A stretch of DNA of 17,405 bases from CAYONZ01 sp964405465 (GTDB lineage: Bacteria; Bdellovibrionota; Bdellovibrionia; Bdellovibrionales; JAMPXM01): assembly GCA_964405465.1 (NCBI GenBank), contig CAYONZ010000067.1, positions 1 through 17,405 on the forward strand. Direction: 5' to 3'. The notes below the pieces were generated by a model, which saw nothing but the letters and a program-made list of their open reading frames with translations, was not told the DNA's origin and searched no databases. Below are positions 1-7,552 of the stretch, piece after piece; the first letter of the stretch is position 1, and the number at the start of each line of letters is the position of its first letter. The position numbers and the translations under genes were made by a program.

Positions 1-325
1 CCCGTTTGAGTGGAGGATCATCTTCGCTTGCAAATTGATTCTCTGGTGTGATTAAAACAATCGCCGGTTCGTATCCTTCCTCTGGTTGGCTTGAGACAAA
101 ACCTACGGGCTTGTTCAATAAAATCGTAACTTGATCTTTTAGTGATCGGCGCGCCTGCGGAGCCAGTTCAATATCGACATCGCTGCTTACTTTTTGCCCA
201 ATTTGTGCGACCTCTCCATTCACTTTGACCCATCCCTTGCTGATGAGTTCATCGGCCTCGCGGCGAGAGCAAATTCCACGTTCGGTCATTAATTTTGAGA
301 GGCGTAATTTTTCATCTGTAGACAT
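1..325 (-). CDS. RsuA/RluF-type rRNA pseudouridine synthase, 5' part only
   Basis: Reading the minus strand from the ATG at 325 gives 108 residues open to the left edge. Residues about 8-55 form an S4 RNA-binding domain, including SKLMTERGICSRREADELI and a KGWVKVNG segment. From about residue 67 follows ILLNKPVGFVSSQPEEGYEP, the opening of the RsuA/RluB/RluF catalytic domain, which isomerises a specific uridine in rRNA. The catalytic Asp (GRLD motif) would lie outside the window, so activity cannot be judged. The wording after NKPVG fits the RluF-like branch better than RluB, but I do not assign a symbol. AGGA lies about five bases before the ATG. It is divergent from the secreted protein gene at 469, leaving a shared 143-bp intergenic region. 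Confidence 0.85.
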   Translation of the reverse strand, partial: MSTDEKLRLSKLMTERGICSRREADELISKGWVKVNGEVAQIGQKVSSDVDIELAPQARRSLKDQVTILLNKPVGFVSSQPEEGYEPAIVLITPENQFASEDDPPLKR

Positions 326-366
326 GGTCCTGTTGTAACACAGAGCAAAACTCGGAGCAAATCCTG

Positions 367-394
367 ATGACAAATCTCTTTAAAAAAATATGAT
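367..394 (+). promoter_or_regulatory. Putative sigma70-type promoter of the secreted protein gene
   Basis: ATGACA at 367-372 (five of six matches to TTGACA) and TATGAT at 389-394 (five of six to TATAAT) are separated by 16 bp. Transcription would start near 401 and leave a 5' leader of roughly 68 nt before the ATG at 469. This is consensus matching by eye only. Confidence 0.4.
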
Positions 395-468
395 ACCGGC
401 CTGAATAAATTAAACAAATACGAGTTTCTTTCGGGTGTGCCGGGAAACAATCAGATCGAGGAGGATCA

Positions 469-1173
469 ATGCGAGCTCTGACTCTTGTCATTTCTTTGTT
501 CATGTTCACTTTTGCCCACGGCGCTCATGAAAGTTTCAAAGGAACAATTTACGAAAAAGACTCAAGTCCACTCAAGGAGCTCTATAAATACGAGCACAAG
601 GTGAAAGCAGAGGATAAAAAAGTGAGTGTTGAAAATCACTTTTTTGACCTTGAAGGAAAAGAGGTCACCACAGAGTTCGCGGAAATTGCTCCTGGTGAAA
701 AGGTGATCATGTTTAAACAGATTCAGAAACAGCTCGAGGCTGAGGGCCTGATCGAGGTCAAAGATGATAAAGTATATTTCACCTATACAAAAGATGGAAA
801 GACCAAAAAAGAAGAAGAGAAATTGAAAGATAACTTTGTGGTGACTCCTACGGTGATTCCGTATTTGCAAAAGAATTGGGAGCAAATTAAAGCGGGAAAA
901 GATGTCGACATTCGTCTCGGCGTGGTTGATCGTCTTGAAACAGTTGGCTTTCGTTTTAAGAAAGATCGCGAAGACACTTTTGATGGGAAAAAAGTTTTGT
1001 TGGTGAGACTTGAACCTTCGACGTGGGCTATTCGCCAAATCGTTGATCCATTGACATTCACAATGTCCGAAGATGGAAGTCGTCTTCTCCAGTTGGTGGG
1101 GCGTACGCCATTGAAGAAGAATGTTAACGGTAAGTGGAAAGATCTTGATGCTCTGACAAAATATATCTACTGA
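469..1173 (+). CDS. Secreted/periplasmic protein of unknown function
   Basis: The product has 234 residues. The first 19 or so (MRALTLVISLFMFTFAHGA) form a short Sec signal peptide with a probable AxA-like cleavage near HGA/HES; there is no lipobox Cys. The mature part is rich in Lys, Glu and Asp and looks like a beta-rich periplasmic domain with no transmembrane segment. The C-terminal third contains DGKKVLLVRLEPSTW and VDPLTFTMSEDGSRLLQLVG. This loosely recalls periplasmic DUF3108-like proteins, where a last beta strand carries a 'fitted value' repeat, but I cannot confirm family membership. The start is well supported: GAGGAGG lies a few bases before the ATG. The gene stands alone on the plus strand and converges on the ClC gene with only 3 bp between the stop codons. 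Confidence 0.85.
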   Translation: MRALTLVISLFMFTFAHGAHESFKGTIYEKDSSPLKELYKYEHKVKAEDKKVSVENHFFDLEGKEVTTEFAEIAPGEKVIMFKQIQKQLEAEGLIEVKDDKVYFTYTKDGKTKKEEEKLKDNFVVTPTVIPYLQKNWEQIKAGKDVDIRLGVVDRLETVGFRFKKDREDTFDGKKVLLVRLEPSTWAIRQIVDPLTFTMSEDGSRLLQLVGRTPLKKNVNGKWKDLDALTKYIY

Positions 1174-1176
1174 TTT

Positions 1177-2460
1177 TCAAAGTAATTCGTTTTGTGAGCT
1201 TGGGTAAATACTGTGTTTACCTGAGCTCCAAACACTGACAAAATTCACACCCATAAATATTAAAAATTTGACGGGATGATCTAGCCAACCAAAGAGCTCG
1301 ATTCCAAGTATCGTGCAGGCCAGGGGTGTGTTGGTCGCACCTGCAAATACAGCAACTAGACCCGTGGCACATAAAAGATCTGTTGGCATTCCAAAGTATT
1401 GAGCTAAACCACTACCTAAAAGCGCACCAATACAAAATAGTGGCGTCACCTCGCCCCCTTTGAAACCGAAGGCCAAGGAGAGCGATGTGGTGAAAAGTTT
1501 CGCCGCAAAAAACCAAAGTGGCACAGACCTAAGGAAGGCATCTTGGATCAACCATGTTCCCAATCCTGCGAAGGGCAAGGCGGCAGGAAAGCTAAAAATG
1601 CAGAGCAAGGCGGCTCCACCCAAAAAGCCCAACACCAACGTGTTGATATTTTTCGATTTGGATATTTTTATTCGGTGCCAATACGTCTTTAATTTCAAAT
1701 GCAACCAAAGAAAAGCTTTTGAGGCTAGGCCAAACAAAAGTGCGCAGACAAGTAAAAAAAACATGTCTTTTGGAAGGAGCTCAAAGACTTGGATTTGAGG
1801 CAGAACCATATGTTCCACTCCAAATAAATGGCCAAATTCACGACAGACGTAGTCGCCGACAAATGCTGCCAAAGAGCAAGGAAGAATCGAAAAAAGAGTT
1901 TGTTTTCTCAGTGGGCGGCAAATCTCGATGCTAAAAATAATTCCGGTCCAGGGCGTTCCAAATACTGCACCAAATCCTGCCGCGAGTGAACTGATCAACA
2001 CGATTCTGCGGGCCTCCTGAGAGATTTTAAAGACCCTAGAGAGTCCATCGCTAAGTGGAGCTGCCATTTGTAAAGCAGTACCTTCTCGCCCGACGGAGGC
2101 TCCAAAAAGGTGAGAGGCTATTGTGCTCACGAGAATCGTGGGAGCTTGCACCCATGAGAGATTTTTTTGGGGATAGTGAATTGCGCGAAACACGATTTTT
2201 AATCCGCTCTCAAATGCATGCAGAGGTGCTGACGGTCTTGCATACAACCATGCAAATCCCAACCCAAGAAGAGGCAGGCCCAATAAAAAGCCTGGGTTCT
2301 CTAGGCGAAGACGAGAGGCTCTTTCAAGAAGAAAAAGAAAAAGAAATGCCGATACTCCAGCGAGTACGCCCACCAAAGGACTTAAGAGCAAAGCCTGAAG
2401 CCAAGGCTTGCTCCATAATCTTCGTGCAGACAACGGCCTGGCCTCTGAGCTCACAGTCAT
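1177..2460 (-). CDS. ClC-family chloride channel or antiporter
   Basis: The product has 427 residues and is mostly transmembrane helices, as expected of one ClC subunit without CBS domains. Signature motifs in order are ESG at 84-86 (in place of the usual GSGIP), GREGT at 124-128 carrying the gating glutamate Glu126, SIEI at 177-180, GFKGGEVTPLF at 332-342, and a Tyr near the C-terminus (Tyr419) close to the anion-binding Tyr of E. coli ClC. The proton glutamate that follows Glu in coupled antiporters (IIEEMRP in E. coli) is Ile180 here, as in eukaryotic ClC channels, which have SIEV. I chose the ATG at 2460 rather than an in-frame start at 2526. It overlaps the SDR stop as ATGA, and the extra 22 residues of the longer form lie inside the SDR gene and look unlike ClC sequence. 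It probably moves chloride or another anion across the inner membrane. Confidence 0.9.
   Translation of the reverse strand: MTVSSEARPLSARRLWSKPWLQALLLSPLVGVLAGVSAFLFLFLLERASRLRLENPGFLLGLPLLGLGFAWLYARPSAPLHAFESGLKIVFRAIHYPQKNLSWVQAPTILVSTIASHLFGASVGREGTALQMAAPLSDGLSRVFKISQEARRIVLISSLAAGFGAVFGTPWTGIIFSIEICRPLRKQTLFSILPCSLAAFVGDYVCREFGHLFGVEHMVLPQIQVFELLPKDMFFLLVCALLFGLASKAFLWLHLKLKTYWHRIKISKSKNINTLVLGFLGGAALLCIFSFPAALPFAGLGTWLIQDAFLRSVPLWFFAAKLFTTSLSLAFGFKGGEVTPLFCIGALLGSGLAQYFGMPTDLLCATGLVAVFAGATNTPLACTILGIELFGWLDHPVKFLIFMGVNFVSVWSSGKHSIYPSSQNELL
1196..1228. repeat. Hairpin-forming inverted repeat at the convergent gene ends
   Basis: GAGCTTGGGTAAA (1196-1208) can pair with TTTACCTGAGCTC (1216-1228) around a 7-nt loop. 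Eleven of 13 positions are Watson-Crick and the other two are G-U on the plus-strand RNA. It begins 22 nt after the stop of the secreted protein gene and lies inside the last codons of the ClC gene. No T-run follows on either strand, so it is not a textbook intrinsic terminator. It could still end or stabilise the plus-strand transcript. Confidence 0.45.
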
Positions 2461-3218
2461 AACAGCTGAATTCCTCCGTCCACAGTTAGCAGTGATCCGG
2501 TCGTCCACTCTGAGCCGGGTGCACAAAAATGAAAAATGCTGTGAGCCACTTCCTCGGGAAGTCCGATTCGTCCCAGAGGTTGCAGGGGAGCGACATTGGC
2601 TTTGGCCTGCTCGGCTCCTTCTGGTGAATTCTCAAACTGATGAATAGGCGTATCAATAATTCCAGGACAAACGGCATTCACGCGTATTTTGTATGGAGCC
2701 ATTTCGAGTGCAAGACCAAGTGTAAAGTTGTTGAGGGCGGCCTTGGAGGCAGAGTAGCCACAGGTGTTTAAAATGGGTCGGTGAGCAAGTGTTGAGGACA
2801 CATTCACAATGACGCCTTCGCTATTCTTGATAAGGTACGGAAGGAGAGTCTTACAGGTCCGAACAATAGAGAAAAAATTAACATCAAACTGCTCCTTCCA
2901 TTCTTGTTCAGTAGAGTTAAGAAAACTTTGTGGGCGATAGATGCCAGCATTGTTAATCAGGGCTTTAAAATTTGACGAAAAATTCCAGCTGGTCTCGATT
3001 TTTTCTATTTGCAAAGTCAGTTCTTTTGCGATGTCTGGACGTGCTAAATCGAGCGTGAAATAATTGAAATTCGATCCCAATAAGGATCTCATTGATTCAA
3101 GTGGACCGGACCGACGTGCAATGCCTATCACGCGCCAGCCCTCATTGATAAATTTTTTTGCGACGGCAGCGCCAATTCCAGTTCCAGCACCTGTGACTAT
3201 AACAATTGGTTTTTTCAT
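2457..3218 (-). CDS. Short-chain dehydrogenase/reductase (classical SDR)
   Basis: The product has 253 residues, the normal length for a classical SDR. The Rossmann cofactor motif TGAGTGIG is at 9-16. NNAG at 89-92 precedes the catalytic Ser (NVSS, 139-142) and the YSASK active site (Tyr155, Lys159). CPGIIDTP at 184-191 and a C-terminal TVDGG are also typical. ARR at residues 34-36, after the second beta strand, may favour NADPH, but this is inference. The substrate cannot be read from the sequence. AAGGG lies about seven bases before the ATG at 3218. Its stop overlaps the ClC start (ATGA), so the two genes are probably co-transcribed and translationally coupled. A link between the two functions is not obvious. 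Confidence 0.93.
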   Translation of the reverse strand: MKKPIVIVTGAGTGIGAAVAKKFINEGWRVIGIARRSGPLESMRSLLGSNFNYFTLDLARPDIAKELTLQIEKIETSWNFSSNFKALINNAGIYRPQSFLNSTEQEWKEQFDVNFFSIVRTCKTLLPYLIKNSEGVIVNVSSTLAHRPILNTCGYSASKAALNNFTLGLALEMAPYKIRVNAVCPGIIDTPIHQFENSPEGAEQAKANVAPLQPLGRIGLPEEVAHSIFHFCAPGSEWTTGSLLTVDGGIQLL

Positions 3219-3407
3219 ATAGATCCCTTGTATTACTAAATGTGTGTACTTTTAGATCAGTAGAATTCACGGCATTCATCGGTTTTGTCTATCTGAGTTT
3301 CACTGAGAGCACTGCCTTCATGCAAGGTCTATTTGCTTTGGTTTTTCTCATTTTTGGCGAAAGCCCATTGCGGATACTCTCTAGATAAATTCAATCATCA
3401 AAAGCAT

Positions 3408-5072
3408 TTAGGCTACTTTTTTTGATGGCCGGGAGAGCATTCCCATTACGGATCGGTAGACTTCTGCTTCGACAAAAATCTGCAAGAGATCGATATCGAG
3501 CTTTCCCTCTTTGGCTTCAAAATGCAAAATTTCGACAGCTCGCTCCGGGCTTGTTGCCGGCTTATAAGGGCGATCCATCGATGTCAGGGCGTCATATATG
3601 TCGGCAATGGTCATCATCTTTGCTTGTACAGGAATATGTTCACTGGTCAGTCCCCTCGGATATCCGGTTCCATCACATTTTTCGTGATGGGCGTGGGCGA
3701 TATCGGCCACGTTTGAAAGATCCTCGGTCCAGGCGATTTGGCGTAAAAATTGGTAAGTGTGTGAAACATGCGATTCAATTTCACGGCGTTCGTCTTCGTT
3801 AAGTGAGCCTTTTGGCAAGGAAAGCCTAATTATTTCATCCGGAGTCAAAACCATCTGTTGGATTTCGTTGGATGTTTGATTGATCCAAGTCATCAGTTGA
3901 GCGATATCGAAATCATCTTTTACAATCTGTGGTTGGTTTGCTTTTAAGATACTAAGGCGAACTTGTTGCATTTGCTTTGAGAAGTTCTCGATTTTTTTAT
4001 TGAGTTGATGGAGTTTGAAGCGAGGTCCCTCAAGCGTTCCTTTTTCGAACTGCTCGACAAGTTCAGTTGCCATTTCTTTCCATAAAAGCATTTCTTGCTT
4101 GGTACGAGCAGCATCGAGACGCATCAAAATGGATTCCATTTCGTGCGGATACAGTTTCTTTTCTTTAACTAAAATTTGTTCACGAACTCCAATTTTTCCG
4201 AAGTCATGTAAAAGTGCGGCGTATCGAATTTCACGAATGTGCTGATCTGAAAACTTTAAGCTGGCATAGGGTCCAGTCTGCGAAAAATGAGCCGCCCTTG
4301 CTAATTCAACTGTTAGAACTGCAACTCGATCACTGTGTCCACTAGTTGAGGGATCTCGAGATTCAATGGCGGTCACCGATGCCCTGATGAAGCTTTCAAA
4401 GAGGTTCTCAATATCCTCAGTCAGTTTAGCATTTTCAATCGCCGAACAAGTCTGTGAGGCGAAGACACGCATCAATTCCTCATCATGATCATTGAATGGG
4501 ATAATGTCTTTTTCTTCGGGTACAATGGGTTCCAAAAATGATCGTGAACCTGGTCGCAGCTTGTTGATAAGCTGTAGCACTCCGCGAATCTTACCCTCAG
4601 AGGTTTGAATGGGAATCGCCAGCATTGATTTTGTGTGATATTTATTTTCATTATCCATTTCTGGATTGAAGTGGAACTGACTGTCAGCGGTAATTGCGTA
4701 GCAGTCTTCGAGACGAACAAAGTTTCCTGTCATTGCGACATAGCCGGCAATACTCTTGCCATCAATCTCCAATACCTTGTTATGTGAAATTTTTCCTGAA
4801 GCACGACTTGCGCTCCGATGATATCGAAGTACAGTGTGAAACTTTCGCGAGGCATTTCCTATCGAATCTATTCGAATTTGTTCAGTCAGATAAATCGACA
4901 CAGCATCTGAGTCAGTTGTTTCCAGTGCCTTGTCGAGCACCAAATCAATGATGCCAGATATTTCTTTCTCTGACGATAGTGCGCGGCCAATATCGACGAG
5001 TGACTTGTAGCGATCAACTTGCTTGTCGCGTTTTACCGTCTGTCGTGTGTGACGATCTGACTTTTTCTTCAC
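3408..5072 (-). CDS. GAF domain-HD-GYP protein, probable cyclic-di-GMP phosphodiesterase
   Basis: The product has 554 residues and appears cytoplasmic, with no membrane segments. Residues about 25-215 are a GAF sensor domain (SIAGYVA at 107-113, HTKSMLAIPI, GVLQLIN). The HD-GYP domain follows: GHSDRV with His246, LLHDFGKIGV with His289-Asp290, a helix with His434/His437, and HAHHEKCDGTGYP at 460-472 with an intact GYP. These are the metal ligands and signature of phosphodiesterases that hydrolyse c-di-GMP. Unlike the usual domain, about 120 residues (roughly 305-425), partly charged and coiled-coil-like, separate the HDxGK helix from the next helix carrying His434. The start is GTG, chosen because GGGTGA lies six bases upstream and no better start follows before the GAF domain. 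The two domains suggest that a ligand or redox signal controls c-di-GMP breakdown. Confidence 0.9.
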   Translation of the reverse strand: MKKKSDRHTRQTVKRDKQVDRYKSLVDIGRALSSEKEISGIIDLVLDKALETTDSDAVSIYLTEQIRIDSIGNASRKFHTVLRYHRSASRASGKISHNKVLEIDGKSIAGYVAMTGNFVRLEDCYAITADSQFHFNPEMDNENKYHTKSMLAIPIQTSEGKIRGVLQLINKLRPGSRSFLEPIVPEEKDIIPFNDHDEELMRVFASQTCSAIENAKLTEDIENLFESFIRASVTAIESRDPSTSGHSDRVAVLTVELARAAHFSQTGPYASLKFSDQHIREIRYAALLHDFGKIGVREQILVKEKKLYPHEMESILMRLDAARTKQEMLLWKEMATELVEQFEKGTLEGPRFKLHQLNKKIENFSKQMQQVRLSILKANQPQIVKDDFDIAQLMTWINQTSNEIQQMVLTPDEIIRLSLPKGSLNEDERREIESHVSHTYQFLRQIAWTEDLSNVADIAHAHHEKCDGTGYPRGLTSEHIPVQAKMMTIADIYDALTSMDRPYKPATSPERAVEILHFEAKEGKLDIDLLQIFVEAEVYRSVMGMLSRPSKKVA

Positions 5073-5104
5073 TCGAATTCACCCGCTCTAGAGATATAAA
5101 AAGA

Positions 5105-5132
5105 ATTCTAGGTACGGTTACGTTATCGACAA
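5105..5132 (-). promoter_or_regulatory. Putative promoter of the GAF/HD-GYP gene
   Basis: On the minus strand, TTGTCG (5132-5127) and TAGAAT (5110-5105) are spaced 16 bp apart, matching TTGACA/TATAAT at four and five of six positions. It lies 32 bp upstream of the GTG start and downstream of the solute-binding protein stop, so the HD-GYP gene may have its own promoter. Confidence 0.35.
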
Positions 5133-5187
5133 AAAAGCGATGAAGATTAAATAAAACCCGAGATCAATTCTTGGCCGCGACCAATGT

Positions 5188-6819
5188 CTATCTTTTTGAC
5201 GAATGCGACACGCGTGAAAGATTCGATAGGTCGAGTTGATTCAGATGATTTAACTTCCAGCCTTTAAAATAGGTGGAAGCTAAAAGTGCAAAATGCACTT
5301 GTCCCATCGGAATCAGCACATGCTCTTGTAGAAGCAATCGGGTGGCCTTTGTGCAAGGAATATTCAGGCTTTTCGCAGCGGTTTTAGTAACGGACTTTTC
5401 CAGAATTGTGGCGACTAGACCATTGAAAGTGTCGTTGTCGTAATGAATGTAATTTTCAGGGGCCTTTGTCCGAAAGTTTTCAAGAGCAGCAAAACAAGTG
5501 GGCGCTTCCAGCCCAACCCCTTTGCGAAAAATGGCCGGCGCGTGTTGACTGAGCTCATTCAGGTATAGACCTTGCTCCACTTGTTCGAGATCAATCGTTA
5601 AGCCGAGATTTCTTCGCCATTGCTGCTGCATCCATTCGACGCCTTTTTTAATATCATCTCCACCGAGCTTGCTGAACTTAAAGACAAGACGTTTTTTTTG
5701 AATCTCCTGTGGAAGTTCGGCAAATATGTTCTTTGCTCGCTCGACGTCGTAGCTGTAACACACGGGACTCTCGAGGAGACTGTTTTCAAGTCCGATGCAT
5801 CCGGGGCGGCCTCGAGCATGATACAGCTTTGCCAACTCATCGTAGTTGAGACTTAAGGAAAGGGCTTCGCGAAGGCGAGGTTGATTTTTTAGTTCTTCGC
5901 CGAAGCCAACATAATCAAAACGAGCAATCGGAATGAGATGAAAGTCAGAGCTCGCTTGGTATTTTTCAAAGAAGACAGTTGGCAATCGTCGCAACCATTT
6001 CAAGGTGCCGGCCTCATATAACTGAAGTGCAGTATTGTCCTCATCAACAAAAAAGATTTCAACATCTGGTCGCGGTTCTTGATTCTTGAATAGATAATGC
6101 AGATTTGGCTTGAGATAGATACGCTTATGCGCTTCCCATCGATCTAAAATATAGGGTCCGGTGCTTAGATAGATTTTCTTTGTTTGCTCTTTTCCGAATT
6201 CTTGGTCGGGTCTCTGTGGCGATAAAAGTGGGGAAGTGAGTTTATACTGAAAATCCGGATCTGGTTTAGAAAACTCAAAAACCAAATGATTTTTTTTTGG
6301 AGAAGAAACTCCGATTTCATTGATGAGCGAAGGATTTTTGAAAACTTGCGAGCTGTTTTTTAGATTTGCCAATAGAGATTGTGCGAGACTCTTCGAGTTT
6401 TTGGCCAAAATTTTTTTAATTGCGTAGACGTAGTCTTCGGCTGCGACGACTTTACCATCACTCCAAAAAAAAGTAGGATTGAGTTCGCAATCCAGACGCA
6501 ATGTAGATTGCCAAATGCATTTTTTCGCACCAACTGCAACTAAGCCGCGCTCATTGTCGTACCAATAAAGACCACGATAAAGTGTATTCAGCAAATACTG
6601 TGAGTCATTGCCTTCAACTAATGCGGGATCTAGATCCTTTGGTTCATTCGGAATATGAAAGCTGAAACGTTCCCGAGAGGATGGCCCAGAGGCCGCCTGA
6701 TGCTCAATTTGGCCCGTGAAACCTGTTTTTGTTTCAAGGGCAAGAGCGTTCGAGAAAGCAAGAAAAAACACAAAGTGTATCAGGATGAAACAAAGGGGTG
6801 CTGTTCGCAAGGTGATCAT
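5188..6819 (-). CDS. Peptide/oligopeptide-type ABC transporter substrate-binding protein (SBP family 5)
   Basis: The product has 543 residues, normal for the OppA/DppA family. Residues 1-28 are a Sec signal peptide with hydrophobic core FILIHFVFFLAF and likely cleavage after ALA. The mature N-terminus has IPNEPKDLDPALVEGNDSQYL (family opening 'dP..LDP'), then FFWSDGKVVAAEDYVYAIKKI at about 117-137, the strongest family-5 signature, and STGPYILDRW at 219-228. Cys101 and Cys111 could form a disulfide, but this is inference. The ligand is unknown; the family binds peptides, nickel or sugars. No permease or ATPase genes are near, so it is an orphan binding protein, with partners elsewhere or a sensory or scavenging role. 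No clear Shine-Dalgarno precedes the ATG; two TGATCA palindromes flank it instead. Confidence 0.88.
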   Translation of the reverse strand: MITLRTAPLCFILIHFVFFLAFSNALALETKTGFTGQIEHQAASGPSSRERFSFHIPNEPKDLDPALVEGNDSQYLLNTLYRGLYWYDNERGLVAVGAKKCIWQSTLRLDCELNPTFFWSDGKVVAAEDYVYAIKKILAKNSKSLAQSLLANLKNSSQVFKNPSLINEIGVSSPKKNHLVFEFSKPDPDFQYKLTSPLLSPQRPDQEFGKEQTKKIYLSTGPYILDRWEAHKRIYLKPNLHYLFKNQEPRPDVEIFFVDEDNTALQLYEAGTLKWLRRLPTVFFEKYQASSDFHLIPIARFDYVGFGEELKNQPRLREALSLSLNYDELAKLYHARGRPGCIGLENSLLESPVCYSYDVERAKNIFAELPQEIQKKRLVFKFSKLGGDDIKKGVEWMQQQWRRNLGLTIDLEQVEQGLYLNELSQHAPAIFRKGVGLEAPTCFAALENFRTKAPENYIHYDNDTFNGLVATILEKSVTKTAAKSLNIPCTKATRLLLQEHVLIPMGQVHFALLASTYFKGWKLNHLNQLDLSNLSRVSHSSKR

Positions 6820-6828
6820 GATTGATCA
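6813..6828. repeat. Paired TGATCA palindromes over the binding-protein start codon
   Basis: TGATCA occurs at 6813-6818 and again at 6823-6828, one helical turn (10 bp) apart, overlapping the SBP start codon (6817-6819). The arrangement could be an operator, or an RNA hairpin covering the translation start. It could also be chance in a short AT-rich region. Confidence 0.3.
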
Positions 6829-6968
6829 TGGCTGCAACTTCATAAAAAAGACAAGAAAATACAGACCCGACTGAAGTCTCTGAATGAAACTGTCGATACA
6901 TATTCATGAAAAGAAAAGACGATGGTTTGACGGAGTTGCAACAAGCCTCAAGTCATAATGGGGGACGA

Positions 6969-7505
6969 ATGCGTTCGTTCTTGAAACAGTTTAGTCATTT
7001 ACTCTTAATCGGCTTCATCATGCTCACTATGGGTTTAATTTTCCAGAACTGTGCTGGCTATAAGGCTCCTCGGGTCGGAGCCTCACTCAATGCTTCATCT
7101 AGTTGCACAGAGTCTGATCCTGGGTGTGCGAGCCCTGGAGAGGCTTTGAGAATTTCAATCGGCAATCTTGAGCCAGACTCAATTTTGCCTGGCCAGAATG
7201 CACTTGATGTCTCTGGGTGGTGTGACCTGGGGGGATATTCGCTGGGCTACATCTACTATTCATTGCGCAGAGAAGATGGAAGTGTTCCTGCTGGATACAC
7301 ACGAACTGTTGCGACCGAATCATCTGAAATTGCAGGAACATGTGATGACTTAGGGCGATTTCGCATTGCAATTGGAATTCCCCCTGCGCATGAGTCCTAC
7401 AAATTGGTTGTACGGGTCGTAGGTCAAGATGCAAACGGCGGCCTTCATGAAAACCCATTGGGTCAGAACAAAGCCGAGCATCATATCATACCTTCTACAC
7501 AATAA
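6969..7505 (+). CDS. Small lipoprotein of unknown function
   Basis: From the ATG at 6969 the product has 178 residues. Residues 1-27 (basic MRSFLKQ, then a long hydrophobic stretch LLLIGFIMLTMGLIF) end at FQNC, with Cys28 as the likely lipidated residue of a lipobox. The mature domain has five more Cys in CTESDPGC, WCDLGG and GTCDD contexts and looks like a beta-sandwich (residues about 60-175) with ILPGQNALDVSGWCDLGG and FRIAIGIPPA. This could be a carbohydrate- or protein-binding fold, but I do not recognise a family. An in-frame ATG at 6906 would put 21 charged residues before the signal peptide and has no ribosome site. The 6969 ATG follows GGGGGACGA, so I prefer it. It is divergent from the SBP gene and its stop is 48 bp from the convergent stop of the PotD-like gene. 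Confidence 0.78.
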   Translation: MRSFLKQFSHLLLIGFIMLTMGLIFQNCAGYKAPRVGASLNASSSCTESDPGCASPGEALRISIGNLEPDSILPGQNALDVSGWCDLGGYSLGYIYYSLRREDGSVPAGYTRTVATESSEIAGTCDDLGRFRIAIGIPPAHESYKLVVRVVGQDANGGLHENPLGQNKAEHHIIPSTQ

Positions 7506-7552
7506 GATTTTGCCTATAGCTCAACAAGATTTTGATCTAGTGCGAATTATCA

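Noticed and set aside
562..1061. Long minus-strand frames opposite the secreted protein gene
   Set aside because: They are antisense shadows with Phe- and Cys-rich products unlike any family. The plus-strand gene has a signal peptide and a strong ribosome site.
1460..2462. Several plus-strand frames opposite the ClC gene
   Set aside because: ClC motifs on the minus strand account for the region; the plus-strand products are Lys-rich and resemble nothing.
3206..3388. 60-codon plus-strand frame across the SDR upstream region with a hydrophobic product
   Set aside because: It begins with TTG inside the SDR gene, has no ribosome site, and covers the probable SDR promoter region. A chance frame is more likely.
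5171..5184. Small hairpin (TTGGCCGCGACCAA) after the SBP stop as a terminator
   Set aside because: The stem is short with almost no loop, and the nearest T-run on the minus strand begins about 15 bases later, so it is not convincing.
6906..6968. Upstream in-frame start of the lipoprotein
   Set aside because: It would place 21 hydrophilic residues before the signal peptide and lacks a ribosome site, unlike the ATG at 6969.
7502..7552. Intrinsic terminator between the convergent lipoprotein and PotD-like genes
   Set aside because: I found only a direct repeat of CAAGATTTTG-like sequence and no stem with a T-run.
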